A stretch of DNA of 64,000 bases from Sutcliffiella horikoshii DSM 8719 (GCA_001648575.1 LQXN01000067.1:248001-312000); one strand, 5' to 3'; positions 38,797 to 51,800 are shown, counted from the stretch's first letter. The notes: generated by a model not told the origin, from the sequence alone. Numbers and translations are program-made.

Positions 38797-39313
38797 GTAC
38801 ATACCCCTCCTTTTCCAACTGTTTTTTTAATGCCAGTTGAGCACGAAAAAGGGTCGTTTTTACTTTTGCCTCAGACCAACCGAGTACTTGTGCTGTTTCC
38901 TGAATAGACATTTCTTTTAACTTCCGTAACACAATTACTTCTTTATAGGAATGCTTTAACTTTCTAAGCGCAGTATATAAATGCACTTCCATTTCCCCCA
39001 GTTCCACTATCTTCTGCGGACAATTTCCACTTTCTACAGATAAGACATTCCACTCTCTTAAGAAAAAAGCAACTGGCCTAGCCCTCCTCTGATGATCAAC
39101 CGTTATACTCCTTGCTATCCGGTACAACCAATTTTTCACACTTAACTTCCCTTGATACTGCTGCAAACTAAAATAAGATTTCAAAAAAGTATCATGCATT
39201 AAATCTTTCGCTATTTCCTGATCTCCTGTAAGCATAACTATAAAACGGTAAATTTCATCACTATGTAAATCGTACCACTCTTGAATTTTACGTTTGGCAA
39301 ATTCCTCGTCCAT
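38783..39313 (-). CDS. ECF-type RNA polymerase sigma factor
   Basis: Extracytoplasmic-function sigma-70 of 176 residues. Region 2 (about 10-85) has AKDLMHDTFLKSYFSLQQY and WLYRIARSITVDHQRR. Region 4 (about 115-168) has the helix-turn-helix MSIQETAQVLGWSEAKVKTTLFRA. The overall pattern resembles SigX-like factors of Bacillus, but I cannot assign an ortholog. GGAGGGG stands seven bases before the ATG. It is cotranslated with the membrane protein downstream. An ECF-type promoter directly upstream (39342-39367) points to autoregulation. Confidence 0.88.
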   Translation of the reverse strand: MDEEFAKRKIQEWYDLHSDEIYRFIVMLTGDQEIAKDLMHDTFLKSYFSLQQYQGKLSVKNWLYRIARSITVDHQRRARPVAFFLREWNVLSVESGNCPQKIVELGEMEVHLYTALRKLKHSYKEVIVLRKLKEMSIQETAQVLGWSEAKVKTTLFRAQLALKKQLEKEGYVHENV

Positions 39314-39341
39314 CCCTTCCCCTCCTTTTTCATGTTTTAAA

Positions 39342-39367
39342 GACGAATAAGATGAAAATTAGTTACA
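39342..39367 (-). promoter_or_regulatory. ECF-type autoregulatory promoter
   Basis: On the minus strand TGTAAC (complement of 39362-39367), 16 bases, CGTC (complement of 39342-39345), ending about 28 bases before the sigma gene. TGTAAC with CGTC/CGAC at 16-17 bases is the pattern known for the SigX/SigW group of ECF promoters. Confidence 0.7.
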
Positions 39368-39417
39368 CCAAAGGTTCATCTTTTTAGGTTTATTTTAACA
39401 AAAAAAAGGGTAATCAT

Positions 39418-39446
39418 TTGCTTCCTCATAAAAAGCATGTTTAAAT
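39418..39446 (+). promoter_or_regulatory. Possible sigma-A promoter of the SurA-like lipoprotein
   Basis: TTGCTT, 17 bases, TTAAAT on the plus strand, 44 bases before the lipoprotein start. Moderate match. Confidence 0.4.
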
Positions 39447-39489
39447 GGAAAAATAGTTTTAAATGTTTTTTTAAAATGGAGGTTACAAC

Positions 39490-40248
39490 ATGAAAAAGAA
39501 ATTGACGATTTTTCTAGTATCGATGTTAACAGCTGTCCTCTTAGCTGCATGCGGTTCAAATGGAAACAACGCTGCTAATGAAGGAAACGGGAACAAAGAA
39601 GCTGAACAAGGTCAAGAACAACAAACCCCTGAAGTAGAAGAAGTTGATCCTGAAAAAGTTGTCGCTAAAGTCAATGGCCAGGAAATCAAAGGGCAAGAAT
39701 ATAACAACATGCTTCAACAAACACAAATGATGATGATGCAATTCGGTCAAGGCGGAGACGCTGAGGCAATGAAGGACCAAACTTTAAATACATTGATCGA
39801 TCAAGAGATTCTTTCTCAAGAAGTTTCCGATAAAGGTTACGAAGCTAGCGAAAAAGAAATCGAAGACTACATCAACGAAATTAAAGAAGGCTATGAGTCC
39901 GAAGAAAAATTCGAAGAGGCTCTAGAAGCTAGCCCACTTACAATGGATACATTGAAAGCACAAATCTCCGAAGAGCTAGCACTGCAGAAGTATATGGAAA
40001 AAGAATTCCCTGAAACAAAAGTGTCAGACGAGCAAGTAAAAGAATACTACGACCAAGCGAAACAACAAAGTGAAGCACAACAAGCAGAGGCTCCTGAAGG
40101 AGAAGAAGCACCACAAAACGAATTCCCTGAATTCGCTGAAGTCGAAGACCAAATCCGTGGTCAACTAGAGCAAGAAGAAGTACAACAAAAGCTTCAAGCA
40201 CTTGTAGAAGACCTTAAAAAAGACAGTGAAATCGAAAAATTAATCTAA
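39490..40248 (+). CDS. SurA/PrsA-like chaperone lipoprotein without PPIase domain
   Basis: Exported lipoprotein of 252 residues. A signal peptide ends in the lipobox LLAAC (Cys21). Behind a Gln/Glu/Asn-rich linker lies a SurA_N-type helical chaperone domain (about 55-220: VVAKVNGQEIKGQEYNNML, then LIDQEILSQEV). No parvulin domain follows, unlike full PrsA, so a folding or holdase role outside the membrane is likely but not proven. The protein is strongly acidic. GGAGG precedes the ATG. It is divergent from the ECF sigma gene, whose regulon often concerns the envelope; a functional link is only suggested. Confidence 0.82.
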   Translation: MKKKLTIFLVSMLTAVLLAACGSNGNNAANEGNGNKEAEQGQEQQTPEVEEVDPEKVVAKVNGQEIKGQEYNNMLQQTQMMMMQFGQGGDAEAMKDQTLNTLIDQEILSQEVSDKGYEASEKEIEDYINEIKEGYESEEKFEEALEASPLTMDTLKAQISEELALQKYMEKEFPETKVSDEQVKEYYDQAKQQSEAQQAEAPEGEEAPQNEFPEFAEVEDQIRGQLEQEEVQQKLQALVEDLKKDSEIEKLI

Positions 40249-40252
40249 GATT

Positions 40253-41272
40253 TCATGGTAAAACTCGCACCCCACTTTCAATCTGGGGTGCGTTTTGCTG
40301 TTTCCAAAGACTTTTCAGACAGTATTTTGCGTTGACAGTGGAACCCGTCTTTTCAAGAAATAAAGACTTCATAATTTGCCTTGCAATATGCATACTTGGA
40401 ATATGTAAAAACCTGCACACCTCTTTGGTCGTAATAGATGAACTAATCAAAAGTGAATAATCCATTAACGTTTGGATATGAGCCTCCATTGAGACATGGT
40501 TACAATGGACGCACCTCCACCTTCTAGGCAACCTTTCCATAGCTAACTCATTGCATTTGGGACAAGTGACACCTGTTATTAATTCCATAGGATTGATATC
40601 AAATTCTTTTAGGATATTTTCATTTCTTGGTACGTGATGTTCACAAATTAGAGAGAAAATTTCATGAGCAGAATGACTGCTGGTGTGAGATGGCTGGGTA
40701 TTTGCTATAAGATGCTCCAATTTAAATGTTAAAGCGGGATTCCTTACAACATACTCCTGTACTATTGCAGGATTGGAGAGCGCTTTCACTATTGCGTTTT
40801 GATTGGTGATGACAACAAAGCAAAAACCGGAATAACCATCTACTTGATGGTGTGAAAGCCAACGTTTGAATTGATTATATTGCATTTTCACTTGCAATAT
40901 GGGATCTTGCCTGGAAATCTCATCGTCTTTCTTAATTTGAATTAGCTGCTGAAAATCGGGATCAAAAAAAAGTGTACCTGTTAAGTGCTTTGTTTCAAGG
41001 AGAATGAAAAATGAAGGATAAAGAAGAAGCGTATCCATTTGGAAGTGATACTGATTGAGTTGTAGCCTTGCACCTCTTATTATTGGGTATGGTATTCCTC
41101 CGTTAATCTGTGATAAATAATAATCGATAGAGGCTTCCCCATAATCACCAGAACGCTTCTTACCCAAATCAACCTCTACTTGAGCATACTTTTCATGCAT
41201 GGGGGAAAGCCTTGTATGTAAAGCATGCAACTTATACTGCAATAATGATCGATATTGATTTCGTTTTTCCAA
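40253..41272 (-). CDS. NERD-domain protein with zinc ribbon
   Basis: Nuclease-related (NERD) domain protein, 339 residues from TTG 41272, which has GGAGG ten bases upstream; an earlier TTG at 41305 lacks a site. The NERD core (about 42-150) keeps the possible catalytic residues Asp80 (FQMD) and Glu93-x-Lys95 (LLETKHLTG). A four-cysteine ribbon C237, C240, C254, C257 follows, then a helical tail. Proteins of this build are common in Bacillus; substrate and role are unknown. Its last codons include the terminator of the convergent lipoprotein gene. Confidence 0.85.
   Translation of the reverse strand: MEKRNQYRSLLQYKLHALHTRLSPMHEKYAQVEVDLGKKRSGDYGEASIDYYLSQINGGIPYPIIRGARLQLNQYHFQMDTLLLYPSFFILLETKHLTGTLFFDPDFQQLIQIKKDDEISRQDPILQVKMQYNQFKRWLSHHQVDGYSGFCFVVITNQNAIVKALSNPAIVQEYVVRNPALTFKLEHLIANTQPSHTSSHSAHEIFSLICEHHVPRNENILKEFDINPMELITGVTCPKCNELAMERLPRRWRCVHCNHVSMEAHIQTLMDYSLLISSSITTKEVCRFLHIPSMHIARQIMKSLFLEKTGSTVNAKYCLKSLWKQQNAPQIESGVRVLP
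40260..40296 (+). terminator. Terminator of the SurA-like lipoprotein gene
   Basis: Stem CGCACCCCA / TGGGGTGCG (nine pairs), flanked by AAAA and TTTT, 12 bases after the stop. It lies inside the 3' end of the convergent NERD gene. Confidence 0.88.
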
Positions 41273-41423
41273 TCTATCACGCCCTCCTTTTTTTTCCTTA
41301 TGCAAGTTTCGACATTTATCTTTATAATACCTTTTAAATTTATAAAATAGGATTTTGGTAATCTGATGTGGTGAAAAAGATAGATAATTGTTGTGATGCA
41401 GGATGGTGGTGGGTGGTGGTTCT

Positions 41424-42058
41424 TAGTTTCAACTTACAGCTTCTTGCTTTAGGCGGGGCGCTTCTTTATTTCCCGGAATCACTTCTCAATTTCCCGATCT
41501 TACTTCTAACTTTCAACGTCGATGTTCTACACTTTCGCCGTACAGTTACCTTTTTAAAAGTTTGGTAACTAGGAAGTCAATACCTCTCCTCCCTCCACTC
41601 GAAATAGGCCAACGAGGGTACCTCTCGACTAGCTGCTCCCCCTTAATAGGGATCACCTCACCCACCTACCCATCAATCCCCATTCTAGCTTTCATCCTCC
41701 ATCTTCTACGCTTTAGCCGCCCGCTTCTTTATTTCCCGAATCCACTTCTCAATTTCCCGAGCTCCCTTCTAACTTTCAGCGCAAATGTTCTACACTTTCG
41801 CCATACAGCTCCCTTTTTAAAAGTTTGGTAACTGGGAAGTCAACACCCTTCCTCCCTCCACTCACATTAAGCGAACGAGGATACCTCACTCCTTGCTACT
41901 CCCCCTTAATAGGATCTCACCCATCTCCCCATCTTTTAGCTTTCATCCTCCATCTTCTAAGCTCTAACCGCCCGCTTCTTTATTTCCCGAATCCACTTCT
42001 CAATTTCCCGAACCCTCTTCTATCGCTAAGGGCAAATCTTCTACACTTTCACCATCCC
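41424..42058. repeat. 21-nt repeat array in three higher-order copies
   Basis: The 858-base gap between the NERD gene and pyrE contains no supported gene. On the minus strand it is built of consecutive 21-base units that begin AGAAG and carry GAAA near the end (for example AGAAGTGGATTCGGGAAATA plus A). Clusters lie at 41424-41550, 41687-41812 and 41938-42058, five or six units each, with the same unit order. The clusters repeat with periods of 263 and 251 bases, and the spacers between them are also alike (CTTTTTAAAAGTTTGGTAACT; CTCCCCCTTAATAGG). Plus-strand frames across it read heptads such as LLYFPNP-LLNFPSS without ribosome binding sites. Function unknown. Confidence 0.85.
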
Positions 42059-42081
42059 TCCAACAAACTAACCAAGCAAAC

Positions 42082-42117
42082 AAAAAATCCCCCCAGACCA
42101 CCCGGCCCAGGGGGAAA
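42082..42117 (-). terminator. Terminator of the pyr operon
   Basis: GC-rich minus-strand hairpin (TCCCCC-TGGGCC against GGTCT-GGGGGGA) followed by TTTTTT, 13 bases after the pyrE stop. Confidence 0.9.
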
Positions 42118-42130
42118 ACATTACAGAAAC

Positions 42131-42771
42131 TTAATACTCCATCCAAGTCTCGCTTGTTGGATTTTCCACCCATTTTGAAAGTTTCTTGCGATCCCCTTCC
42201 AAAATGTAGTCCTTCTCAATTGCCACATCCATCAGTGTTTGATAATCACATAGTGCATGTGCTTCTATTTCATAATTCTTCAAGTTGTCATTGGCCACTT
42301 CGAGCCCGTATGTAAAAATGGCTACTACACCAAGTACTTCACAGCCGGCTTCTCTCAGTGCCTGCACTGCTGCGATGGCGCTGCCGCCTGTAGAGATCAG
42401 ATCTTCCACCACAACTACCTTTTGTCCTGCTTCTACTCTACCTTCGATCTGGTTGCCTTTTCCGTGAGCTTTAGCTTTGCTTCGTACATAGCACATGGGC
42501 AGGTTCAATTCATTGCTGACAAGTGCAGCGTGAGGTATTCCGGCTGTTGCAGTACCAGCTACCACCTGCACTTCAGGAAACTTTGAAACAATCAATCGAG
42601 ACAAGGATTCTGAGATATTCTTCCTGACACGAGGGTAAGAAATGGTTAAGCGGTTGTCACAATAAATGGGTGATTTGATTCCGGATGACCATGTAAAAGG
42701 GTCATTCGGTTGAAAGAATACTGCTTTGATATCCAATAGGTCTTCCGCCACTGTTCTGTTCATCAATTCGT

Positions 42772-42775
<4 letters not shown>
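42131..42775 (-). CDS. pyrE: Orotate phosphoribosyltransferase
   Basis: Joins orotate to PRPP, making OMP. 214 residues with the PRPP loop [14 protein letters not shown] and the orotate-binding lysine-rich [11 protein letters not shown]. The ATG at 42775 overlaps the pyrF stop as ATGA, with GGAG just before. It is the last gene of the pyr operon. Confidence 0.97.
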
Positions 42776-45170
<2,395 letters not shown>

Positions 45171-45171
<1 letters not shown>

Positions 45172-48100
45172 CAGCTGAACACCGCCTCTTGTTCTTTGCT
45201 TTCCAAGGTTTCAATCGATTCGATGGAGAATGTCATCGATTCTAGTACTCTTAATATTGCTTTTGCTGTATCAAGTGAAGTCAGGCAAGGGATCCCATTT
45301 TCCACTGATTCTCGTCGGATTCTGAATCCGTCACGTGCAGGCTGCTTGCCTTTAGTCAGCGTGTTGATAACAAATTGCGCCTGCCCTTTTCTGATGACAT
45401 CTATCAGGTTCGGTGATTCACCACCAATTTTATTAACAACCGTCACCGGGATGTCCGACTCGCCGAAGAATTCGGCAGTTCCTGCTGTTGCCAGTAGTTT
45501 ATACCCGATACGGTGGAATCTTTTCGCTAGTTGAAGGGCTTCTTCTTTATCCTTGTCGGCAATGGTGAACAACACAGACCCGTAAGTTTTTATGGAAATT
45601 CCAGAAGCAACCAGTCCTTTATAAAGTGCTTTTTCAAGGGTGATGTCTTTCCCCATCACTTCTCCGGTAGACTTCATCTCTGGGCCAAGCGTGATATCGA
45701 CATTCCGTAGTTTTGCAAAAGAGAAGACAGGCACTTTCACGAAAACACCTTTTGTTTCTGGTTGAAGTCCTGAACCGTACCCCTGTGCTTCAAGACTATC
45801 CCCCAAGATGATTTTTGTTGCCACTTTGGCCATCGGCACATGGGTTATTTTGCTCAAGAATGGTACCGTACGACTTGATCTCGGGTTTACTTCGATTACA
45901 TATACTTCCTCTTTGTAGATGACAAATTGAATATTCAGCAGTCCAATAATGTTCAAGCCTTGCGCCAATCTGGTTGTGTAATCAATGATTTGCTCTTTGA
46001 TCGCCGCACTCAATGTTTGCGGCGGATAAACCGCGATCGAGTCACCTGAGTGAACACCTGCGCGTTCAATATGCTCCATGATGCCCGGAATGAATACATC
46101 TTTTCCATCTGAGATTGCATCTACTTCGATTTCTTTACCTGTCATGTATTTATCAATCAATACAGGATGTTCAGGGTTGATCTTCACTGCATTTCTCATG
46201 TAGTGTAAAAGTTCTTCAGACTTATAGACGATTTCCATTGCACGGCCGCCCAGGACATATGAAGGACGGACAAGCACCGGATAGCCAATTCCTTCGGCAA
46301 TTTCGATTGCCTCAGTGATAGAGATGGCTGTTTTCCCTTTAGGCTGTGGAATACCTAGGGTGTTCAATGTCTGTTCGAATTTATCGCGGTTTTCTGCACG
46401 ATCTAAGTCCTCTAATGTTGTTCCTAGAATTTTGACTCCTCTTGATTCTAGTTCCGCAGCCAAGTTGATTGCTGTTTGGCCGCCAAATTGGACCACTACC
46501 CCTTTAGGTTTTTCAAGGTTGATGATATTCATGACGTCCTCGATTGTCAGTGGTTCAAAATATAGTTTATCGGAAATACTGAAGTCCGTTGAAACCGTTT
46601 CTGGATTGTTGTTGATGATGATAGCTTCATAACCCGCTTCCTTGATTGCCCAGACAGAATGGACGGTTGCATAGTCGAACTCGACGCCTTGGCCGATTCT
46701 GATTGGACCAGAACCCAATACGACGATGCTTTCCTTTTCAGTAACTTCTGATTCGTTCTCATCCTCATATGTCCCATAGTAATAAGGGGTGGAGGACTCA
46801 AACTCGGCTGCGCATGTGTCGACCATTTTATATACTGGTGCGATGTTTTCTTGTAGGCGCAACTCATAGATGTCCCGCTCTTTCGTGGACCACAATTTCG
46901 CGATCGTCTCGTCGCTGAAGCCCATTTCTTTAGCTTCATGCAATGTAGATAGACAACCTTTTTTGCTTGTAATGAACTCTTCCATCGCCAGGATTTTATG
47001 AAGTTTTTGGAGGTAAAACAAGTCGATCTCGCACCAGTCATGGATCGTCTGGATGGTGACGCCTCTTCTCATCGCTTCAGCGATATAGAACAACCTCTCA
47101 TCTCCAGCTTTTCTGATCCGTTTTTCCACTAATTCATCTGAAAATCCTTCGCTGCCTTCAAGCTCAAGGTAGGAAATGTTGGATTCAAGGGAACGGACCG
47201 CTTTAAGAAGTGATTCTTCAAACGTTCTTCCGATTGCCATTACTTCCCCGGTTGCTTTCATTTGTGTGCCAAGTCTGCGGTTGGCTGATTCGAATTTATC
47301 AAAAGGGAACCTCGGGATTTTTGTTACGATATAATCAAGTGCCGGTTCAAAGCATGCATATGTTTTACCTGTAACAGGATTCATCATTTCATCTAGCGTC
47401 AAGCCCACCGCAATTTTTGCTGCAAGCTTCGCAATCGGATAACCCGTTGCCTTAGAAGCAAGTGCAGATGAACGGCTTACCCTCGGGTTTACTTCAATGA
47501 TGAAGTAATGGAAACTGTGTGGATCAAGCGCAAGCTGTACGTTACATCCACCCTCGATTTCCAGGGCACGGATGATTTTCAGGGATACATTACGCAACAA
47601 TTGGTATTCCCTGTCGCTGAGCGTTTGACTTGGTGCAACAACGATGGAATCACCTGTATGTACTCCCACCGGGTCGATGTTTTCCATATTGCAGACCACA
47701 ATTGCATTGTCATTGCTGTCACGCATCACTTCGTATTCAATTTCCTTGAATCCGGCGATGCTTTTTTCTAACAGACATTGTGTTACCGGGCTGTTTTTCA
47801 ATCCGCTAGTAACAATTTCGATCAGCTCTTCTTCGTCAGAACAAATTCCTCCGCCTGTACCGCCAAGCGTATAAGCAGGTCTAACGATGACAGGATATCC
47901 TACTTCACTTACAAACTCATAAGCTTCCTCAAGGTTTGTGATGATTTCACTTTGCGGAACAGGCTCTCCAAGCTCATTCATCAAGGTACGGAACAGGTCG
48001 CGGTCCTCTGCTTTTTGTATTGCAGAAAGCTTTGTTCCAAGGATCTGTACATTACACTCGTTTAGGACACCCGCTTCCGCCAATTCTACAGCAAGGTTCA

Positions 48101-48386
48101 GGCCTGTTTGACCACCGAGGGTAGGAAGGATGGCATCAGGTCGTTCCTTGCGGATGATTCTGCTAACAAATTCGACCGTCAATGGCTCCATGTATACTTT
48201 GTCCGCCATCTCTTGATCTGTCATGATGGTCGCGGGATTGGAATTCACTAGAATTACTCGGTATCCTTCTTCACGAAGGGCAATACACGCTTGCGTACCT
48301 GCATAATCGAATTCTGCTGCCTGGCCGATCACGATTGGACCGGACCCGATTACTAAGATGGATTGGATGTCTAGACGTTTTGGCAT
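45171..48386 (-). CDS. carB: Carbamoyl-phosphate synthase large chain
   Basis: Makes carbamoyl phosphate from bicarbonate, two ATP and the ammonia passed on by CarA. 1071 residues built of two homologous ATP-grasp halves (each with a GSGPI motif: [19 protein letters not shown] near residue 12, [18 protein letters not shown] near 560), followed by an MGS-like regulatory domain (from about 930). Pyrimidine-specific copy (pyrAB of B. subtilis), inside the pyr operon and overlapping carA by 16 bases. Confidence 0.98.
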
Positions 48387-49468
48387 ACAAGTTCCTCCTT
48401 TTTCGCTTCCTTGATAAGTTCCATGAATTGATCGAATAAATAGTTCGCATCTTCTGGTCCTGGACTTGCTTCCGGGTGGTATTGAACCGTGAACACGGGA
48501 TAGTCTTTATGTTTGACACCCTCTACTGTACCGTCGTTCAATGCAATGTGTGTTATTTCTAGTCTTGTATTCGCTAACGATTCTTCCGTTACGGTGTACC
48601 CATGGTTCTGGGATGTGAGTGCCACTTTTCCAGTTTTCAAATCTTTTACTGGGTGATTGGAACCTCTATGGCCGAATTTCATTTTTTCCGTGTCCGCTCC
48701 ACATGCAAGGGCAAAAAGCTGGTGTCCAAGGCAGATGCCGAAAACTGGAACTTTTCCAAGCAGGCCTTGAATCATCGTGATGGCTTCCTGAACGTCCTTT
48801 GGATCTCCAGGTCCATTGGACAGCATCACACCGTCCGGACTAAGCTGCATGATTTCTTCAGCAGTAATGTTGTAAGGAACCACAACCACGTCACATCCGC
48901 GTTTGTTCAATTCGCGCAAAATGCCGTGCTTCATCCCAAAATCCACAAGCACCACTCGGTAACCGCGACCCGGGCTAGGATATGCCGTCTTGGTGGAAAC
49001 TTGATGTACCTGGTTGGTTGCAAGCGTCGTCGTTTTCAATTGTTGAATCACTTCTTCACGATCTACATCAAGCCCACATAAAGCACCTTTAAGCGTTCCA
49101 TGCTGACGAATGATTCTTGTCAATTTTCTCGTGTCGATACCTGCAATTCCCGGAATGTCTTTCGCTTTGAAAAACTCATCCAGTGTCCATTGATTACGGA
49201 AGTTGGAAGGATAATCACTTACTTCTTTTACGATAAAACCGTGGATTGCAGGATGAATGGATTCAAAGTCATCCCTGTTCACCCCGTAATTCCCAACTAA
49301 CGGGTATGTGAGGGTAACAAGCTGACCGCAGTAGGACGGGTCAGATAAAATTTCTTGATATCCTGTCATCCCAGTATTGAAAACCACTTCACCTATAGAG
49401 TCCTTTAAGCTGCCAAACGCCTTTCCTACAAAGAAAGTGCCGTCTTCTAAAATTAGTTGTCGATTCAT
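48371..49468 (-). CDS. carA: Carbamoyl-phosphate synthase small chain
   Basis: Glutamine amidotransferase subunit (pyrAA). 365 residues: amino CPSase domain, then class I GATase with the nucleophile in GICLGHQL and the His-Glu pair in [13 protein letters not shown] overlap with pyrC. Confidence 0.97.
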   Translation of the reverse strand: MNRQLILEDGTFFVGKAFGSLKDSIGEVVFNTGMTGYQEILSDPSYCGQLVTLTYPLVGNYGVNRDDFESIHPAIHGFIVKEVSDYPSNFRNQWTLDEFFKAKDIPGIAGIDTRKLTRIIRQHGTLKGALCGLDVDREEVIQQLKTTTLATNQVHQVSTKTAYPSPGRGYRVVLVDFGMKHGILRELNKRGCDVVVVPYNITAEEIMQLSPDGVMLSNGPGDPKDVQEAITMIQGLLGKVPVFGICLGHQLFALACGADTEKMKFGHRGSNHPVKDLKTGKVALTSQNHGYTVTEESLANTRLEITHIALNDGTVEGVKHKDYPVFTVQYHPEASPGPEDANYLFDQFMELIKEAKKEELVCQNV

Positions 49469-50754
49469 ACTTGAACACTACCTTTCTGCCAAACTAGTTT
49501 TCCTTCTGCTATTGTCATTACCGGCCAGCCTTTGCATTCCCAACCTGTGAAAGGTGTGTTTTTCCCTTTGGAAAGGAATGTTTCCGGATTAACAGTTGAT
49601 AATCTATTCAAATCGATGATGGTAAGGTCTGCAGTAGCCCCTTCTTCCAGTTTTCCACTTTGCAGTTTGAATACTTCCGCAGGTTTAACAGTCAGCCAAT
49701 CCACTAATTGCTTTAATGTAAATTTCTTAGTTTCCACAAAGTTCGTATATAGTAATGGAAAGGCAGTTTCCAGGCCTACGATTCCAAATGGCGCCTTTTC
49801 CATCCCTTCCGCTTTTTCTTCGGCAGTATGCGGAGCATGATCGGTCGCGATGAAGTCAATGGTTCCGTCAAGCAAGCCCTCTATTAATGCTTCTTGGTCC
49901 GCTTTTCCTCTTAATGGCGGGTTCATTTTGAAATTAGAATCAAGTCCCGGGATATCATCTTCACACAAGAGCAGATGATGCGGGCTGACTTCGGCAGTCA
50001 CCTTGACTCCAGCACGCTTTGCGTCCCTCACCATTCTGACGGATTCTTTTGTACTGATATGGCACACATGGTAGTGACAGCCTGCAGCCTCCGCCAGCAA
50101 AATGTCTCGTGCGATATGAACGGATTCACATACTGAAGGAATTCCATTTAAACCGTGTTCCTTGGAAAACTTCCCTTCATGGACAGATCCTTTATTAATC
50201 AGTGTATTTTCTTCACAATGAGCAACGATTGCCATATCAAGCGCTGCCGCTTGTTTCATTGCTTCGAGCATTTTAGAGGCATCCTGCACGCCGACCCCAT
50301 CGTCAGTAAAAGCGAATGCACCAGCTTCTTTCAACTCGACAAAATTGGTAAGTTCCTGTCCAAGCTGTCTTGTAGTGATGCAAGCATATGGTAAGACGCG
50401 AACACTTGCGGTTTCCTCAATTCTATTAGTCAGCCAATCTAGCTGTTCTTTTGTATCAGGTGTAGGCCTTGTATTAGGCATCGCGCAGATGGTGGTGAAC
50501 CCACCTTTGGCAGCTGCCAAGGTTCCTGTTTCGATCGTTTCTTTCTTTTCCCCTCCAGGCTCCCTTAAGTGTACATGGACATCGATGAACCCTGCGGAAA
50601 TTAAATTCCCCTCAAGATCGATAACTTCTTCCTTGCCGTTAACATCAATGTTGGAGGCGATGCTTTTAATGGTTTTATCCTCGATCAGGATATCTACCTT
50701 TTCCATTTCACCTTCAGAATTAAGCCATTTCCCATTCTTTAATAATGTTGTCAT
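49465..50754 (-). CDS. pyrC: Dihydroorotase
   Basis: Zinc hydrolase that closes carbamoyl-aspartate to dihydroorotate. 429 residues with the metal motif [10 protein letters not shown], the zinc histidines in VCHISTK and VSPHH, and the catalytic Asp in ATDHAPH. ATG 50754 ([11 protein letters not shown]) with GGAGG eight bases upstream; it overlaps the pyrB end by 35 bases. Confidence 0.97.
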   Translation of the reverse strand: MTTLLKNGKWLNSEGEMEKVDILIEDKTIKSIASNIDVNGKEEVIDLEGNLISAGFIDVHVHLREPGGEKKETIETGTLAAAKGGFTTICAMPNTRPTPDTKEQLDWLTNRIEETASVRVLPYACITTRQLGQELTNFVELKEAGAFAFTDDGVGVQDASKMLEAMKQAAALDMAIVAHCEENTLINKGSVHEGKFSKEHGLNGIPSVCESVHIARDILLAEAAGCHYHVCHISTKESVRMVRDAKRAGVKVTAEVSPHHLLLCEDDIPGLDSNFKMNPPLRGKADQEALIEGLLDGTIDFIATDHAPHTAEEKAEGMEKAPFGIVGLETAFPLLYTNFVETKKFTLKQLVDWLTVKPAEVFKLQSGKLEEGATADLTIIDLNRLSTVNPETFLSKGKNTPFTGWECKGWPVMTIAEGKLVWQKGSVQV

Positions 50755-51646
50755 GCTCTTTTCCTCCTTCATTTTTTGTCAGTGCATTTTTCAGTACAGC
50801 CATTCTCATATATAAGCCGTTTTCCATCTGCTTGAAAATTCTTGAGCGATCGCATTCCACAAGTTCTGAAGCAATTTCCACCCCGCGGTTGATCGGTGCC
50901 GGGTGCATGATGATGCTGTTGGGCTTCATTTCTTCTTCTCGTTTAATTGTCATACCGTATTGCTTGTGGAAATCATCCAATCCTGCTTTTCCGCTGTGGT
51001 GCCTTTCATGTTGGATTCTCAAAAGCATCACCACATCACTTGTATTGATCGCCTCATCCATTGTGATATAGGAATCTGTTGGGTAACTATCATCTTTCCA
51101 TTCCTCAGGTGCGACAAATTTCACTTCCGCACCTAACCGATGTAAGACATCCGAGTTCGAACGTGCCACCCTGCTATGGCGTATGTCACCAACAATGGTT
51201 ATTTTCAAGCCCTCAAAACGCTTGAATTCCTGGTAGATCGTCATCATGTCCAATAAAGATTGGGTTGGATGATTTCCACAACCATCTCCACCATTGATGA
51301 TCGCTGCCTGGATATTATGTAATTGATTGAAGTATTCCTCTTCGGGGTGACGGATGACAAGTGCACTTACCCCTAGGGACTGTAGGGTCTTTGCGGTGTC
51401 ATACAAGGTTTCGCCTTTGTTGACACTTGATGTACTTACTTCAAATGGCAGCACTTGAAGACCTAATCGTCGTTCCGCAACTTCAAAGCTGCACTTTGTT
51501 CTTGTACTTGCTTCATAAAAAAGGTTGGCAACAAAGGTCGGTGTTTCAGGTGCCCAATGTTTTCCCTGTTGAAACTCCATCGCTTCTTCAATAAGTGCCA
51601 TAATTTCTTTATTTGACAAGTCATTCATTGTCCGTAAGTGCCTCAT
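50720..51646 (-). CDS. pyrB: Aspartate carbamoyltransferase, catalytic subunit
   Basis: Transfers carbamoyl to aspartate, the committed step. 308 residues with the carbamoyl-phosphate motif [11 protein letters not shown], then HPTQSLLD and [14 protein letters not shown] 51646 has GGGAGG seven bases upstream; the ATG two codons earlier sits on that site. No regulatory subunit gene is near, as in Bacillus. It is preceded by a PyrR attenuator. Confidence 0.97.
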   Translation of the reverse strand: MRHLRTMNDLSNKEIMALIEEAMEFQQGKHWAPETPTFVANLFYEASTRTKCSFEVAERRLGLQVLPFEVSTSSVNKGETLYDTAKTLQSLGVSALVIRHPEEEYFNQLHNIQAAIINGGDGCGNHPTQSLLDMMTIYQEFKRFEGLKITIVGDIRHSRVARSNSDVLHRLGAEVKFVAPEEWKDDSYPTDSYITMDEAINTSDVVMLLRIQHERHHSGKAGLDDFHKQYGMTIKREEEMKPNSIIMHPAPINRGVEIASELVECDRSRIFKQMENGLYMRMAVLKNALTKNEGGKEHDNIIKEWEMA

Positions 51647-51666
51647 TTCCATCCCTCCCAGTAATC

Positions 51667-51800
51667 AAAAAACACCCTGTCCATTTGCTGGAAGGGTGTT
51701 TTGCTCATACTCAGATAAACAAGAGGATCCATCGCAGAATCTTTCTTGTTCCCTAAGTTTTCGCTTTGCACCCTTCTCAGCCTCTCTGGACTTCTATTAA
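51667..51800 (-). promoter_or_regulatory. PyrR-dependent attenuator before pyrB
   Basis: The leader RNA carries the PyrR-binding loop AGTCCAGAGAGGCTGAGAAG (complement of 51773-51792) and, further on, the terminator AACACCCTT...AGGGTGTTTTTT (complement of 51667-51702). UMP-bound PyrR would favour the terminator. Confidence 0.9.

Noticed and set aside
41424-42058. CRISPR array
   Set aside because: Units touch each other without unique spacers, vary within a copy, and no cas gene is near.
41368-42178. Three consecutive plus-strand frames of 66, 89 and 117 codons rich in LLxFPxx heptads
   Set aside because: They result from a 21-nt (7-codon) DNA repeat that stays in frame; none has a ribosome binding site and they start at TTG or GTG.
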